A DNA stretch of 64,000 nucleotides, taken from Takifugu bimaculatus. Its lineage: Eukaryota > Chordata > Actinopteri > Tetraodontiformes > Tetraodontidae. How positions within the stretch are numbered: the stretch's first letter is position 1; each line of letters opens with the position of its first letter. Both the position numbers and the translations under genes were made by a program. The stretch spans positions 12,475,481 to 12,539,480 of the forward strand of contig CP034988.1 of NCBI GenBank assembly GCA_004026145.2, read 5' to 3'. Shown piece after piece: positions 36,889 to 50,500 of this stretch. Below the pieces are notes generated by a model. That model had not been told where the DNA came from, made no database searches, and saw only the letters and a list, made by a program, of their open reading frames with translations.

Positions 36889-38611
36889 GTTATGCTTTTA
36901 TATAAAAGCTTAACTTCTCTCTGTGACTAGTTGTGTTGTGTTTTTTTCTTTTTAAAGATTGTTTTTGGGGGGGCGTTTGAGTTCAATCCAACAAATCTGT
37001 GTATTTAAATACATTGATGCTGTTATGAATTCAGTCAGCATTGATGATTGTCCAACAGAAACAACTGCTTTACCTGGAAGGTAGCACCTACAGGATGATG
37101 CACATGCTGCACAAAGTCAAAAGACTAGCCAGAAAACACCGCCTGGTGCTGAATGAAAGCCGCGATAGCAAAATGCAACGTGCTGTTTGTCCTTTGGTAA
37201 CCTTATTTCATCAGGAGCAGCAGCTGACAAGAGCGTGTTGATGGAAAACATGACATTGAGCAATAATTACTACAGCAGCCTGTGGAGCTGCCTTTGGGAG
37301 GAAAAAAAGATTACATTTGCTACTGAAGTGCTTCACCTTTTGTTGAGACAGGGTTACCCTTTCAGCAACATGTCTGCTTAGGAAATTGCAGAGCAAGGCT
37401 AAGTTGATAAGCTACAATATGCAGGGGGAACAACAGGCCTTCTGAGTGATGTCAGCACCAAAGCAACAAGGCCATGCCAACTCAGAGAGAAAAAACAGAG
37501 ATGGGGTAAAAGCTTGACAGACGCGGCACGTGTGTTGCTGTGATAACTCGAGTTTCTACACAGTTTGGTCAGACAGGCATAATGAAGCGTTACATCCCCC
37601 ATGGGTCAAGTCTCACTACTGCCTTTTTTGTGTTTCAATAAAATGCATATCAGCACGATGGGTCTACAGACTTGAATTTCTAAATTAAAAAATCAATGCT
37701 TCATTTATTCTATTGAAACGCTGAGAGATGCAGAAGGCCCTGGCTTAAAAATAATAATCCATATATGTCTGTGTGGGGAAAATAGGATTGTGGTATTAAC
37801 TGACAAGCAGCATTTGTTCACTTCCTTTTTGTTTTGACTCAGTGGTCATAAAGGTTTCTGAGGGGAATGTGCCAATAACTAGGAAGGAAAACAAACAGCG
37901 CCTTCCCTCCGCAGACATCAGTGTGAGAAATCTGCCTCTTGGAGAACTTGTCAGAGGAAGCAGGTGAAGGGCGACCTCTATTTATAACTGAAAGGCATTA
38001 ACTGCTGGAAAACTCATCTTTATTAAAGTAGAAAAACGGACATGTGCTGTGAGTGCGGCGCCTAATGAGAGAGCGTCTCTGTCTCAAACAAGGCTGGATG
38101 AAGTGCATATGATTTCAGATTAGTGCATTTGGATTTGGGACGCAGCAATGTTATAGGAAGCCTTGGTGCAGTGGACCGCTCTGGAAGTACTGACTAAATT
38201 ACAAGCCTTTGAGCTCCTTTGTATTTTCATTTTCTTCTCTGATCGTCCTTCTGAAACATCCCAGCTTGTTTGTAATGAAATTCAAATGGGGAAGTTTCTG
38301 GCTCCTGGACCCGGTTAGGACTGCCTCTTTCCTTTTCCTTCCTTCCCCTGGGGGAAGACGCTTGAGATAAAGGGAAGGGAAGAAGATGGGCAAAGATAGG
38401 GTGATCAATACACGGACACGCAAGAGATGGGGAGATTCATAGATAGATAAGAGGGATTCAAACAGGCAGCAGGAGGAAGAGAAAGTGAGAGAAAGTCTGA
38501 GAGAAAGCTCAGGACCCTGGGGGCCATTCAGAGGGGATGAGATAGGGGTAGGCAATGGGAAACTATGTGTGTACGTGCTGCAGGAAGAGGCCTTGCAGGC
38601 GGCGGGGACGT

Positions 38612-38630
38612 GGGGGGGGGGGGGGGGGGG
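38612..38630. repeat. G19 homopolymer
   Basis: A second 19-base G run in the window, inside rxra intron 1. A short GT run follows at 38666-38682. Confidence 0.85.
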
Positions 38631-41600
38631 CACACGCGTCTCAATAAGCAATGTATGTCCCAATGAGTGTGTGTGTGTGTGTGTTCTGTGTAGGACTGTC
38701 ACTGCGGAGAGTGTACTTTGGATCGGGGCTCTGACTCATAGTGAAAACAAATAACAAACCCTGCAGGGCGGATGGACGCGGCGTCCAAGGTAAATAAACA
38801 AGGCGCACGAAAATACAGTTGCACTGAATGATGAGGCTTGACCTCCGCCCCCCCACTCAACCCTCACCCACACCCGACTCCCCTGTTGCTCGACTAGGAC
38901 GGAGACTGTCTGCCCGGCACAAAAACAGAATCGATGTACTTTTTTTGTCCCCCTGATCAACAAAATAAGTAACCATGGGCGACATGCAACAGCTGACGTA
39001 CTGGATGTTCTGCTTCAGATTCCAAATCTAAATCTGTCTATTTCTACGTCATCTTCAATCCTTCTCATTAAAGGCTATTAAAACTTCCTTCTGAAAATAT
39101 ATAACTTAACAAGCAGCTTGATGTACTGACGTTCCAGCTGATGAAAGCCTGCTGAAATGATTTTCAGACTCGTGTGAATTACCAGTGCATTGTTTTCTTC
39201 GGAGGGTTGGAGGAGCCTTAATAAAAGACCACAAAAGTGATGATGGGACACGCCATGAGCACTGATGAGCCCTTAAGTGGAGCTGGCATTCACATGGATG
39301 AAAGTAAGTGGATGCAAGTCTCTTTCCGTGGTGCTTGTGAATAAGTTTTCCAGTCCTCCCTCTGCTCTGTCCCTGTTTCCTTCAATTTCTATCCGACGCT
39401 TTCCTTCTGCCCTATCTACTCATTAGAGGGACTCCCCAGAGGACGTGCATAATCCCCGTTCAGAGCTGCAAGCCTTTCATGTCCTGGGAAGACGTACTGG
39501 TGAGAGCGTTGCCAGTTCCCTTTTCTCTCTATGATACCTGCATTGACTTTAGCTTTTCAGACAAGTCCTCCCTGTCTTTCTATTGGAACCCCCTCCTGCT
39601 TTCACATTCCGTCCCCATGTTTTCACCTGCATTTATATTCTCCTTTTTGGCACCGTTGGTTTGTGTTTAGATGGTCTCACAATAAACTGACGTCTCTTCC
39701 AGCTGTGGGAGGTAAATGACAGAATAAAGCACTCTGGATTCTCCTAATTATCACTGATATTAAGACTTCAAGCGCTGTTGACTCAAGATTTTAAGCAAAG
39801 CATCAAAAAAGACGGCCCTGGACATCAGCAGTTTGCCCACACTTGAGATCAGACAACTCTGTACATTTTCAAAGAAAGCTGCTGCTCAAATTTTGGGAAA
39901 GTTGTGGGTGTGTGATTTTGTTTTGAATTAGCATAAATATTAAAATTAGTGGTGCAGTGTGGTGCAACACTAGGAAAAAATGGGCTTTAATGCTGAGGGA
40001 CTTGACGAGTGTCACAGTGTCAGTTGCCTAAATTACTTTCATTCTTATAACATGGATTTCCAATTGGCCTTGTTTTCATTTTGTTCTAATGACTTTGGAA
40101 AGTTTGGAAGGTGAACATAAAATTGAAGTTTTAATAATATTAATTGATTAAATGTTTCATTGAAGTAATGTTTTTGGATGACTTGTACCAGAAAGATACA
40201 CAATGTTCTCTGCCTTCCATTCAAACATAATTAGCTTTCCAGCTGTGAAGTGAATAATATTTCAAACACAGATTTAAATTTTACATTCAAGCACATTGCC
40301 ACTTATATGTTTCATTAACCTCCCAGTAAATAAAAAATAGAGAATCTTAATAAAAAAGGGGAACTTGATTTGAATGCATAGAATTTAATCATCTATCTAT
40401 CTAATCAAATGAAAATGTTCTCGATACGATATATGTGATTTATGAGGTATGACCTCCCAGTTATTTTTTAGAGGTCCATTACTGAACACGCCGTCCTCTG
40501 TCCTATCAAAGCTTGCTTCACTGCGACATACTTTTTCCAGGGATGCAACGATGCAGGGTAAATTTGGTGTGACATTTGTGATGGAAAAAGTCGTTTTCTG
40601 GAACGCTCGCTCCCCTGTGATAAAATCTATATTTCTTTTCAGCCATACCACTTGTGGCCTGGTTGTTTGGGAATTATGTGTTGGGATTGGCTGCGCGGCC
40701 GAGTCCAAATAAAGTGAGTGTTATAACTGGCAGGGACAGCCATGCTGGAGAAAAAAAAAAGGTGTTGTTCATTGGCTCACATCGTCTGCCTGTGGCTGCT
40801 GGGACACAAGACTGGCGTAGAGGAGACACGGCCGCTCCGGGGAGGAAGCTGTTGCTGCCCTGGCATGTTTGCGGGGAAAACGTGGCCGACTGAGAGCTAA
40901 GGGGAGGGTGAATCAAAGAACGGGCGCAGCAGAGAACAGACCACCTGGATCAGTGGGCCTCAAAGGCTGACCTGACAGAGTCAATCTGAACAACGGTGAA
41001 CAGTAGACAGTCAGTCTGCTGATTTACCCTCTCCTCCATTTTCACTGGCAGCCTTCCAACCAACACAGGCTGTCCAGCAAGGCTTTCAGAAAGAGCCTCA
41101 GATTGGGTTTTTCCACTAAGTTAAGGGATTTTTTTTTCATACTCTGCCTAGGAAAAACAGAAAGTAAATCAAAAATTGAAAACAAAACAATTATTGACAA
41201 GATGGTATTTCTAAGTTCTCCCAATTTTGCTAATTCTAATATATAAAAACACATCTCTGAACAAATTAGGCTTTGTAATGTTTGCAAAATGGTTCCAAAA
41301 TGCACAATAATAAACAGCGCATGTAATCCACAGGAGCTGGAGTGTTCATTGGCCACGTGGGCTGTCACACATTAACTGAGCTGTCACACATTGCCATCCC
41401 CTGGCCTCCTGACTCAGCCTTACACGTTACAGTGTGAGCTTGACCCCAGCTGCCCTAGACACTTCACCTCAGTCAAGTCTCAGCAGGGCTTACCACATGG
41501 TGCAACAGCCGTTACTATGCTTTTTCCATATTCCTTTTCTCTCCATCCACTCAGTTAAAAAAGACCAACAATCTCATGCAACATTTCTGTCTTCCTGTGT

Positions 41601-44521
41601 TTTGACAAGAGCCCCCCCCCCTGTCCTCCTGACCTTAAATTCTATTCTATGAATATGGGTAAAGAGGTTCTGGGATTCCTCTATTCCACCCATTATTGCC
41701 TTTAATGTAGTACTCATGAGGAGGGGCGAACATCGACAGCAGCATCAAGGCTCGGCCAAGTCAGCAACTATTGGGAGGAGGCCACTGACAGATAAGTCTC
41801 ACACAAAAACAGAGCTCCTCATTACCACACACATGCTCAAGTGTTTTATTTGGACTGAACTCAATGTGATAGTTCAGCTCAGATTCCTTGGCTGCGTATC
41901 TCTCTTCAGCGAGAGAACGCAGAACCTCTGTCCTCTCAACAGTGGAAGTGAGGAGGACAGATCTCCCACGGTCACATGCTGCCTCTAGAGATAAGTCTTG
42001 GATTGTTCACAAACATACACACGCAGATATCCTACCCACAGAGACATGATTAACTTGCCAATTAGTACAGGAAGCTGCAGACCTTGAGGCTGTTTTTTCC
42101 TAAGCCACAAATAGAATACTGATGCAAATAAACCATACAAATTCAACGCCATGCATGAAATCAGACTGTGTACAGGCATGCATGCATGCACAAACATACA
42201 ACATGCCATGGAATGATCAACGGATTCTTTATTCTATTATCCAGCCCTATCCACCCACACACAGCATACATATTTAAACTTAAATAATAAACACACTGTG
42301 TCTCTCATTTTCTTCTTATAGCAAGTCAAAAGCCAAATAGATGGAGATGCTTCTCTTCTCAGAAATTCTATAACCACGGAACACTGCGTTTTGAAACAGA
42401 ATATCAATTTTTTATGATTTGCTTTTTAAAAAAACCTGCAGCCTCATTGGTTCAGAAAATTGCAAGGGGAATGTCTTCATTTGCTTCTGAGATTTCATCC
42501 ACAAATGGATTAAACATTTAATAGATGCACAGATTATGAATGAGGTAAAGTGGTGATATACAGCTGCCGGCGTGTGAGGGACACTCCGACAGGCCAATGT
42601 GAGCTCTGGTAGCAGCGTGGTTGAGCCTGACACTGACTGATAGCTGCCTGTAGATCCTGAGGGGCATCGGGAGTTTAATCACCCATAACCGCAATTACAG
42701 ACGTACACGTTGGACTCATAAAGCACTGAAACAAGATGAGCGCCTCCCTCCGCTCCTCCCCTTGGCGTGCATCAGCCAAATTTCAAGAAAGCTCAAGGAG
42801 GACCGAGGGAGCTGTGGTATAAGCTCAGAGAGGCCGTGAGAGAGATCCCTACTATGGTGCATTAGAGGAAGGATTGTGGCACATTAATTAGTGCTTTTAA
42901 TACACTTGCGTGCCATCAAACGAGTCATTATGTGAAGTGGAATTGCCTTGTTGTCAAAGTGGCATGCTTCCACTGAGCCTGTTTAAAAAGAACGGAAACA
43001 GCCAATGGCAGCACCACAGCATCACAGGGTAGAAAACATTAGCATGTCAACACATATAGACTTTCATACCTAAATAGTGCATGCAGCTGTGTATGTGAGC
43101 ACACAGACCTAACAACTGCATAAAAGCTTATAATATACCGTGAGATGGGCCTAAGGATGGATTAAGATGGAAGCCTTTATCAGTGGGTTCTCACAATCCC
43201 CTATAGAGTAGCACAGCTCTCCCTATTGCTCTTTTTCCCTGAACCACTCCCTCTTTCCATTACCTCAGGGAAAGTGCAAAGGGGGAAAAAATGGAGGAAG
43301 AGAATTATAGCGGATGTAAGAGAAAACGGAAAACATAGTGGAACAAGTGTGCAACGCACAGACCACAGACAGGAGGTCACCTTCTCTCACAGCTTTTTGC
43401 CATTTGAAAGCAGAACAGCGAACAAGCGCTGAAGTCGTCTTTGTAATCAATCCCATCACTGAGTTACAGGGCAATAATAACGCTAAGTGGTCAAGAAGGA
43501 GAACAAATGGTTGTCATCTGCAGAGCAGGAGGGATGAAATAATTAAAAGGATGACATTTTTGTCTGCACAGGACCAAATGAAAAGCTCTGATGATTTGTT
43601 ATTAGCCCCTTTATCATAATTATGCACTTGTAGAGGACTGCGTTATACAGTAGCTCTCTTGCACTGTTTTTCTCGCTGCCTAATTGTCTTTGTGACTGGA
43701 TAAATTTGTTGGATGATCTCACAAAGCTGTGACACTTTGTCAGCAGTCACAAAGAACAAAGAACCAATGAAGAACCAACCAGTGAAGGGTAGGTATATGA
43801 TTTTCATCATCGACAAGCATTTCCAGCCTTCTAATAGTGGTTCAGTCAGCCTCCTCTTGCACAGAGCTGCTTTAATATACTATATACATATCCTATAGGG
43901 TGATAAAACGATATAGGAATATCCATCATTCATCACTCGGTTAAACCGTCACATGAATTGACAGAGCCAATGAAGAGCGTTGGATGGCCCATGTGTGAAA
44001 GGGCAACAAGTGCTGTGGGTGCCAATGAGTCAACAGTGCGCAAACAAAACAGGCAAAAGGATGATCTGCTCATTGGTCAGGTCAACTGATCATTGAGATC
44101 ATGTTTAATGGTTTGGCTATGGAGCACATGTATTTAGGATGAGTCAGGACTAATTGTGTGACCAAAGAGGAAGAGGAAGAGAGGTAGGAAGGGCGGTTCA
44201 GGGTGAAAAGGGAGAGGAAGGTCAAGAGTGTAAGGCAATAGAAAGGGTGACTGTGGAGACAATCAGCTGCGTCACAGGCGGACCTTTTTCGTGCAAAGAT
44301 TGCACTGCAATTTCCACGAGAAGATCGTGCAGACTTTTACAAGGTTTGCTGATGTTTTTGTATTTGAAATGCGATTCCAGGTTTGTACTGTTGTGAGCAC
44401 AATTTTATTTTTTAATTTTTTCTATAATCTTCTCAGGCCTGTCTTCCCATCCGCTTCCAGGAAGCACACAAGCAGGAAGGCAGGGTCCCTTTGTCTTCCT
44501 GGTTTGTGGCACCTGAGGGAC

Positions 44522-44546
44522 CTATAATATAGAGTCTATATTATAG
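44522..44546. repeat. 25-bp perfect palindrome
   Basis: The arms CTATAATATAGA and TCTATATTATAG are exact complements around a single G. Confidence 0.85.
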
Positions 44547-47500
44547 ACCATGGAAGTAAACATAATAAGGAATCTACAACCTCATGCTGTGGTTTCCTGT
44601 ACACAGGTATGGAGATTAGTCTAAATGTGGGGAGGAGCAACAAATCAATGAGGAACACAACAAGAACACAGTGTGGCTGCTGAAAGCACAGTGGAAAAGC
44701 TTGTTTAGGAACAGCAGCAACATTAAATAATTAGACAAGACTCAAGCCATTCCTCTTCCACTGAGAGTCTGAGTGCTGCACACATGCACCCTTCCTTTCA
44801 GCAGAGTGCAGACTGATGTGCAGCATGAAGTAGTAGATAAAACATCCTGAAGGATTTATTAGTGTCAGCACTTGCCTTTGGTGAGGAGACAACATGAGGT
44901 ATATTGTTTAGTCACGTTCATGTGGATCCTCTCCTGGAGCTACTGTTGCAGCCTTTGTTGGATTTCTGCAGATCTTACGCAACTTTTTCACAACAGGCCT
45001 CTCATTATCTGATTTATTGCCCAAAATGCTATGTTTTCTTTTGTATCCTGCCTACATGTTTTATCCTTAAATAATGTCATTTATTATTTTTCATGACCTG
45101 AGTCTTTGTAACTAGCTGTTAATACCACCCAGAACCAAAAACCATGCGCCCACGACTCTGCATGCTACTCATCTCACTGTTGACTTCACTTCAGCACTAG
45201 TTTAATGGCAGAGCTTACGTCGCCATCGTTGTCCCATGTCGGTTCTGTGTTTTCTGGCGGAGAGAATGGCGGGCCCCCCCGGGCAAAACAGACTTATTTG
45301 TGTTTTCATGTTCATTTCAACAGGAAGAAAAACAGCCATTCAGCAGTATCCAGGATCTGGCTCATTACCCTGTTAAATGTTTTATACATCAGACGTTCTG
45401 TGTTTACAGGTCCCAAAAGTGCTTTTGGTTGTATGATTCTGGTTGCATACAAAATACACATGCTACAGAGTTTGAAACAACTATTATCAGTTCTTTTATA
45501 TATGCTATCAGCTACTTTTTATCTATGACCATTGGGCAATGGAATATAAATGATAAGACATCTGCCAGCCTTTAGCGCTGGGCAAAGTCAGCTTCCCATC
45601 TCGGTAGATTTTATCACTAACTCAAGTGATAACTCCCACAGCATTATAACAATGGGCTCAACCTTGTGTTATGAAAACTGTTTTTTACGCTCTGTAGAAC
45701 GGGGTTCATTTTTGGCTCTCCTTATTATAGAGCCCACATTGCTGCTGTGTTTGCTATCATTTTCACACTCCCACACATGAAATGGGTCAGGTTGACAATT
45801 AATGAAAATCATTATGCAGACAGGTAAAGTGAGAGGGAAAACAAACCACCAGGGCCTCATTTTTCATGCCAGACTTGTTTGTTTTTCCATTAATCCTTTT
45901 TGTACCCGTGCAACTTCTGAGCACACAAATGGACAGGGGACAAATTTAGTGGTCCCTGCGTGTCGAGACATTGCTGGCACAGGTTAATCTCACTTGTTAG
46001 GCTCACCTTAATTATAGTGTTGGTGCCTCTTTGTGTTTATTCCCTCTGCAGCGGATCTTTGAGTCATTTGTTTGCGTAGCTTTGCGGAATGATGGAGGTG
46101 GCGATGTCCCGGTGACAGGTGGAACATGGCTTCCACAAAAGTCCTGCTTTTGTGTAATCATTAGGCTTGCACAAGCAGGTTTAACTGTGCATATCCAGTA
46201 CATGGACAGATGGTCAACATGTAAACACAAATTCATGTTCATAATATGCCTGTTACAGCTGCTGCAGCACACTTGTGCTCTAAACTCTATGTAATGGGAT
46301 ATAAATTGAGACGAGTGTGTTAAAGCCACACAAGTACCTTGACAGTAGTTTAGAAGCATGAATGCGCAATGTTACCATTTTAGCCAGTATGTACAGCGGA
46401 TTAATATTCCTTTTTATCCAAAACCTTTCCACTGATGGAAAATGGTGACCATAAAAGCACCCAGTTGAGAGCAGAGAGCCTGTTTTGCCAGAGTGCAGCC
46501 CTCGCATACGTGCATTTTTTTCTAAGTGCACAATCACCTACACACAAGCACAAAATCATACAGACTGTTCTCGCAAAAACAACCACAGAGTCATTAGCAT
46601 GCTGTGTTATTCTTTCCTGGCATTAAGCTCTCATCCTGATGCCATTTTTTTTCCCTCCACAGGAACAGCGGAGGTCTTTACATGACAAGCATTAATAGTA
46701 CAGGACTAAATGTTCCAAAGCCCCTAAATTGTTTCATAATATTTAGTGCAATCTGTAACGGTAATGATTAACTCCCTCCTGGTTGAGTTAAGGAAATCAG
46801 GTAAGAATGTGATCTGAATATGAGATGTAGTTTGTGAGAGATAGAGGGAGATTTTACTGACCAGTTTTCTCCTTTGAGCAAAAGAAAAAGTACTTATTTA
46901 ATAAATGAAATAGGGAATATCTGTTTATCAGACCAACAACACGTGATGATGTGGTTGGCTTTAAAAACGTCTTTACTTTGAATTTTCATTCTGGCCCTCA
47001 AACCATCTGAAAGGCTCCTGACCCGGGAAATTTTATCAGCCTTTCAAAAAGGTCTGGTGAACTGATCCGCATGAAGCCATCTGATAAATAACAACCAGAG
47101 ATGTCAGCGCTGAGCTATCAGCTTTCGACTTTGACACCGCTCCCCCCCCCCCACCATACACCCAATTCTGCAATCTCTTACTGCTTCCACCAGTTCTCTG
47201 GCTGATATTTGTGTTTCTTTTCCCCCATCGTGATTACAGCTGCACGGCCACATTAGTCAATTAGCTCGATGACAGTGACTGTAATGGACTGGTGGACGCG
47301 ATGCCCCCGTAGCATTTGGAGCACTCTTTCACAGAGGCCCCACTCTGTCACACAGTCCCATTGACTCTGCCGCCTGCACTGGCACACACTAAAGGTCAAC
47401 TTTCTGCAACAGTTCTCCTGCAAAGGCCCCCGGTCTCCTTGTGCTCTAAGGTAATGGATGGGAGAGAGTATGGCTGAGTTAATGAATGAGTCCAACTTGT

Positions 47501-50500
47501 CTTGAAATCTATATTATAACACATTTTGCTGCAATGTACTGTTCATAATTGCACAATCACACACTCGTGTTTGGCTGGTGATGGTAGACCAAGACATAAT
47601 CTAGTTAGGATGTACCAGACTGTTCATAACAGAACACAGAAGTGCAGTTATGCAGTAAAGCATCATCATCCAAATTTCCTCACAACCTGCTGAACATGGC
47701 ATCAGCCTATATGTGATTAATTTATGTTGTGATAAAACAAAATGCCGTCCCTAATCCATCCAACATCGAATGTTACAAAGAGTATTAGACTCTTGTACTT
47801 GTTGAATCACTCTGCTCCTAAATGCTGCAGCGTTTCTGAAGACAGGGTCGAAAGCTTCGGTGTCATCACTGCAGCTTCAGGCTAATCCTTCAGGACCTCC
47901 GACTCCTCAGACCAACACCGTCCTGACAAGATATTTCCATTAGCTGTGACATTAGCATCACTTCCCCCATTTCTCTGTCTCTATCCACCTCAATGGCAGC
48001 TTTGCAAGGGGAAAGCATGTGGGATTTGCAAACACTTCTCCCCCCACTCCCACCTCTCATGTACTGACCTGCATTAGCACGCTGAGATGGGCCTCTTGCT
48101 GCACGGCATGCGACATTGGAGGGTCAGTGCTCTACCACCCCCCCACCCATATTGCAGTAGCGTGCACATCTTGCAAAGAAATCTTTGACCCCTCATTCTT
48201 CACCCTACACCTCACAATTTTGGGTCTGCTCTTTGCTGGAGCATAAAGGTGGGGTGTGCGTGAGCCTGGGTGGCAGGTGCTGCATTTCTGACCTTCCACT
48301 TCCTGAAATCGGATTTGGTGACATTCGGACGCAGGGTTTCGGTTGGGCTCCCTCTCTCCCCCAGCCCCCATCCGCAGAGCCAGCTATAATGCCAAGCATG
48401 TCGAATCATTTTAGCATCAAAATGCAGACATCCACCTCCCTTTCCTTCTCCACCGCCAAATACTGTCCTGTGGAGGAACAAGCAGCCAGCTCTGGCGGTG
48501 CCGTCATCCCTTAAATTCACACTGACAAGAGCAGAAGCAAATGGTTGTAGTCAGAAAGGCGACGGTCAAAACCGGAGACCGATAGCATGAGGCTCCTTTT
48601 CTCTTCAAAATAGGAGATTTTTTTCTGTCAAAAAAGGAGGAAAATGACCTAAAGTCCAAAGTGAAACTATACAGTAATAATACAGCAAGGACAGAAAAAT
48701 CTTCCTGCAATCCTGTTGCAATATCTTTTTTTTATTATATCTTTTTTTTACAGTTGCCAAAGTAGAATCGGATGTTGGAAGCAAATACTCCCAACAAGAT
48801 GTATGGGCTCAGAGAGAATATAATACTTGATAAATAAACCCCCCCCCCCAATCCAGGGCCCTTGTCCAAATATTTGCTGTGAACTGATTCAAATGTTCCA
48901 ATGAAAACTAAGATTTTCCTCAAGGAGCAATAACAAAACAGACACATTTATTGATTGCATTTCTTCCTGTTTTTTCACCATGTTTTACACATCAGCACAC
49001 CGCTAATGTGTGTCACGAGGCAGAATAGCTGTTCTGGTGCAACAATATCCGTGCAATTCCTTTACATCTGATATTTAAGATTATAAGGAATACGCCACAT
49101 TTGTGCCACCTCACCGATGCAAATCTGGCACTCAGGATTGAATTTGTGGGGGCACTGAGGTACCGCTGCAGGCTCAGTAGTGCTGATCAGCTGTTCATAA
49201 AACGGCCATGATCAGGAGATCTCTGGGTTATGACCTATATACTCATTTTTATTCATGCCACTCGTTAATTTTCAGCATACCCGATGTGCTGCGCCGTGAT
49301 TAACATAATGTTCTGTGTTAGGCAACATGGGGCCTGAAGAATTGAGAACTTGCTTATTCATGTTTAATTGATGTTAATAAAAAATGCATTTCCACCCTTT
49401 CTAGCTGCAAAAGCCTCACAAATTATACTGTAAACCTCAATCAATGGGTCAGGATCGACTCTGCAGAGAGCTAGTTTCTGTGGCGGAGGGAAATTTCACC
49501 TCCTCCACACAAACGATCTCAGAGAGAATACATAATAGATTTGCTAAATATATCTAATGATGAGCTTGAACTGAAATTTAAAACAAAGACGACCAGTTTG
49601 GGTTTGAGATGATACAAAGGGCTCTCAGTGAGTTTGAAATGAAATGGAACGATAGATAAATTTGTATGCATCTTGAAAATTAATTAGGCGTAAAATTATG
49701 CCTTCCTGATAATTTACATAAAAAAATCTTTCCCTAGGACAGCAGTAAGAAAGGGGTTTACTCATAACGATAGCCTTTGAGGATTTCCGCTCAATAAAAA
49801 ATTCAAATGCAAGCATCACCTCCCACAACCTCCAGTTCCCATTAGCAATGATAATGAGCGTACGACAATACAGATACAGTATGAACGTATCCTGCCGCCA
49901 CCCCCCCAATGTCCCGAGCTGCCCCCTCGCCTCAGTCACTGATCAGGTTGAGCTATAACAATGAGATAACATTTCATTCTGATGCCGCTGCTGGGGGATT
50001 ATGGGCTCAGGGAGATATCAAAGGCTTAGTCGCTCTGATTTCTAGTGACCTGCTGGGGATGGCTGCCCTCACTTTGTGCCAACGCAGAGACCTCCAGCTT
50101 TGCCGATGTGTCGGAGACGACACCACGGCAGCTCCCACCGGCAGGCTTTGTGTCAGTTTGAGGAAGGAAACAGGTATTCCATGGACTCGGTTAATTTAGT
50201 TCTGATAAAGACATCAGCTTAGTGGTTAATGGAAGTTAATAAGTAGCGTAACTCTAGCGTTGTGCTGGAACCACACTGCCAGAACAGATGTTTACTAATT
50301 ACCCAGTAACTCAAGGCATTCCAAAATAACTGTGAGACTAGTAAACAGTATAAGTGAAATGAAAACAGAATCATTCCAACAACAAGGCAGATTCCACAGC
50401 AACTGAATTATGTTGCCTATCTTATTAGAAAGGGACACAAACTTGTGTTTAAAACAGACTAGTCGTGTTTTATACTGAAATGGGGACAGGAAAGGCAGAA

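Noticed and set aside
38199..38702. 167-codon ORF on the - strand
   Set aside because: It runs through a GT repeat and the G19 run; the translation is simple-sequence (His-Thr and Pro repeats).
38771..38792. Short ATG exon with donor on + (MDAASK then GTAAAT)
   Set aside because: It is on the strand opposite to rxra, six codons long, with no downstream partner exon found.
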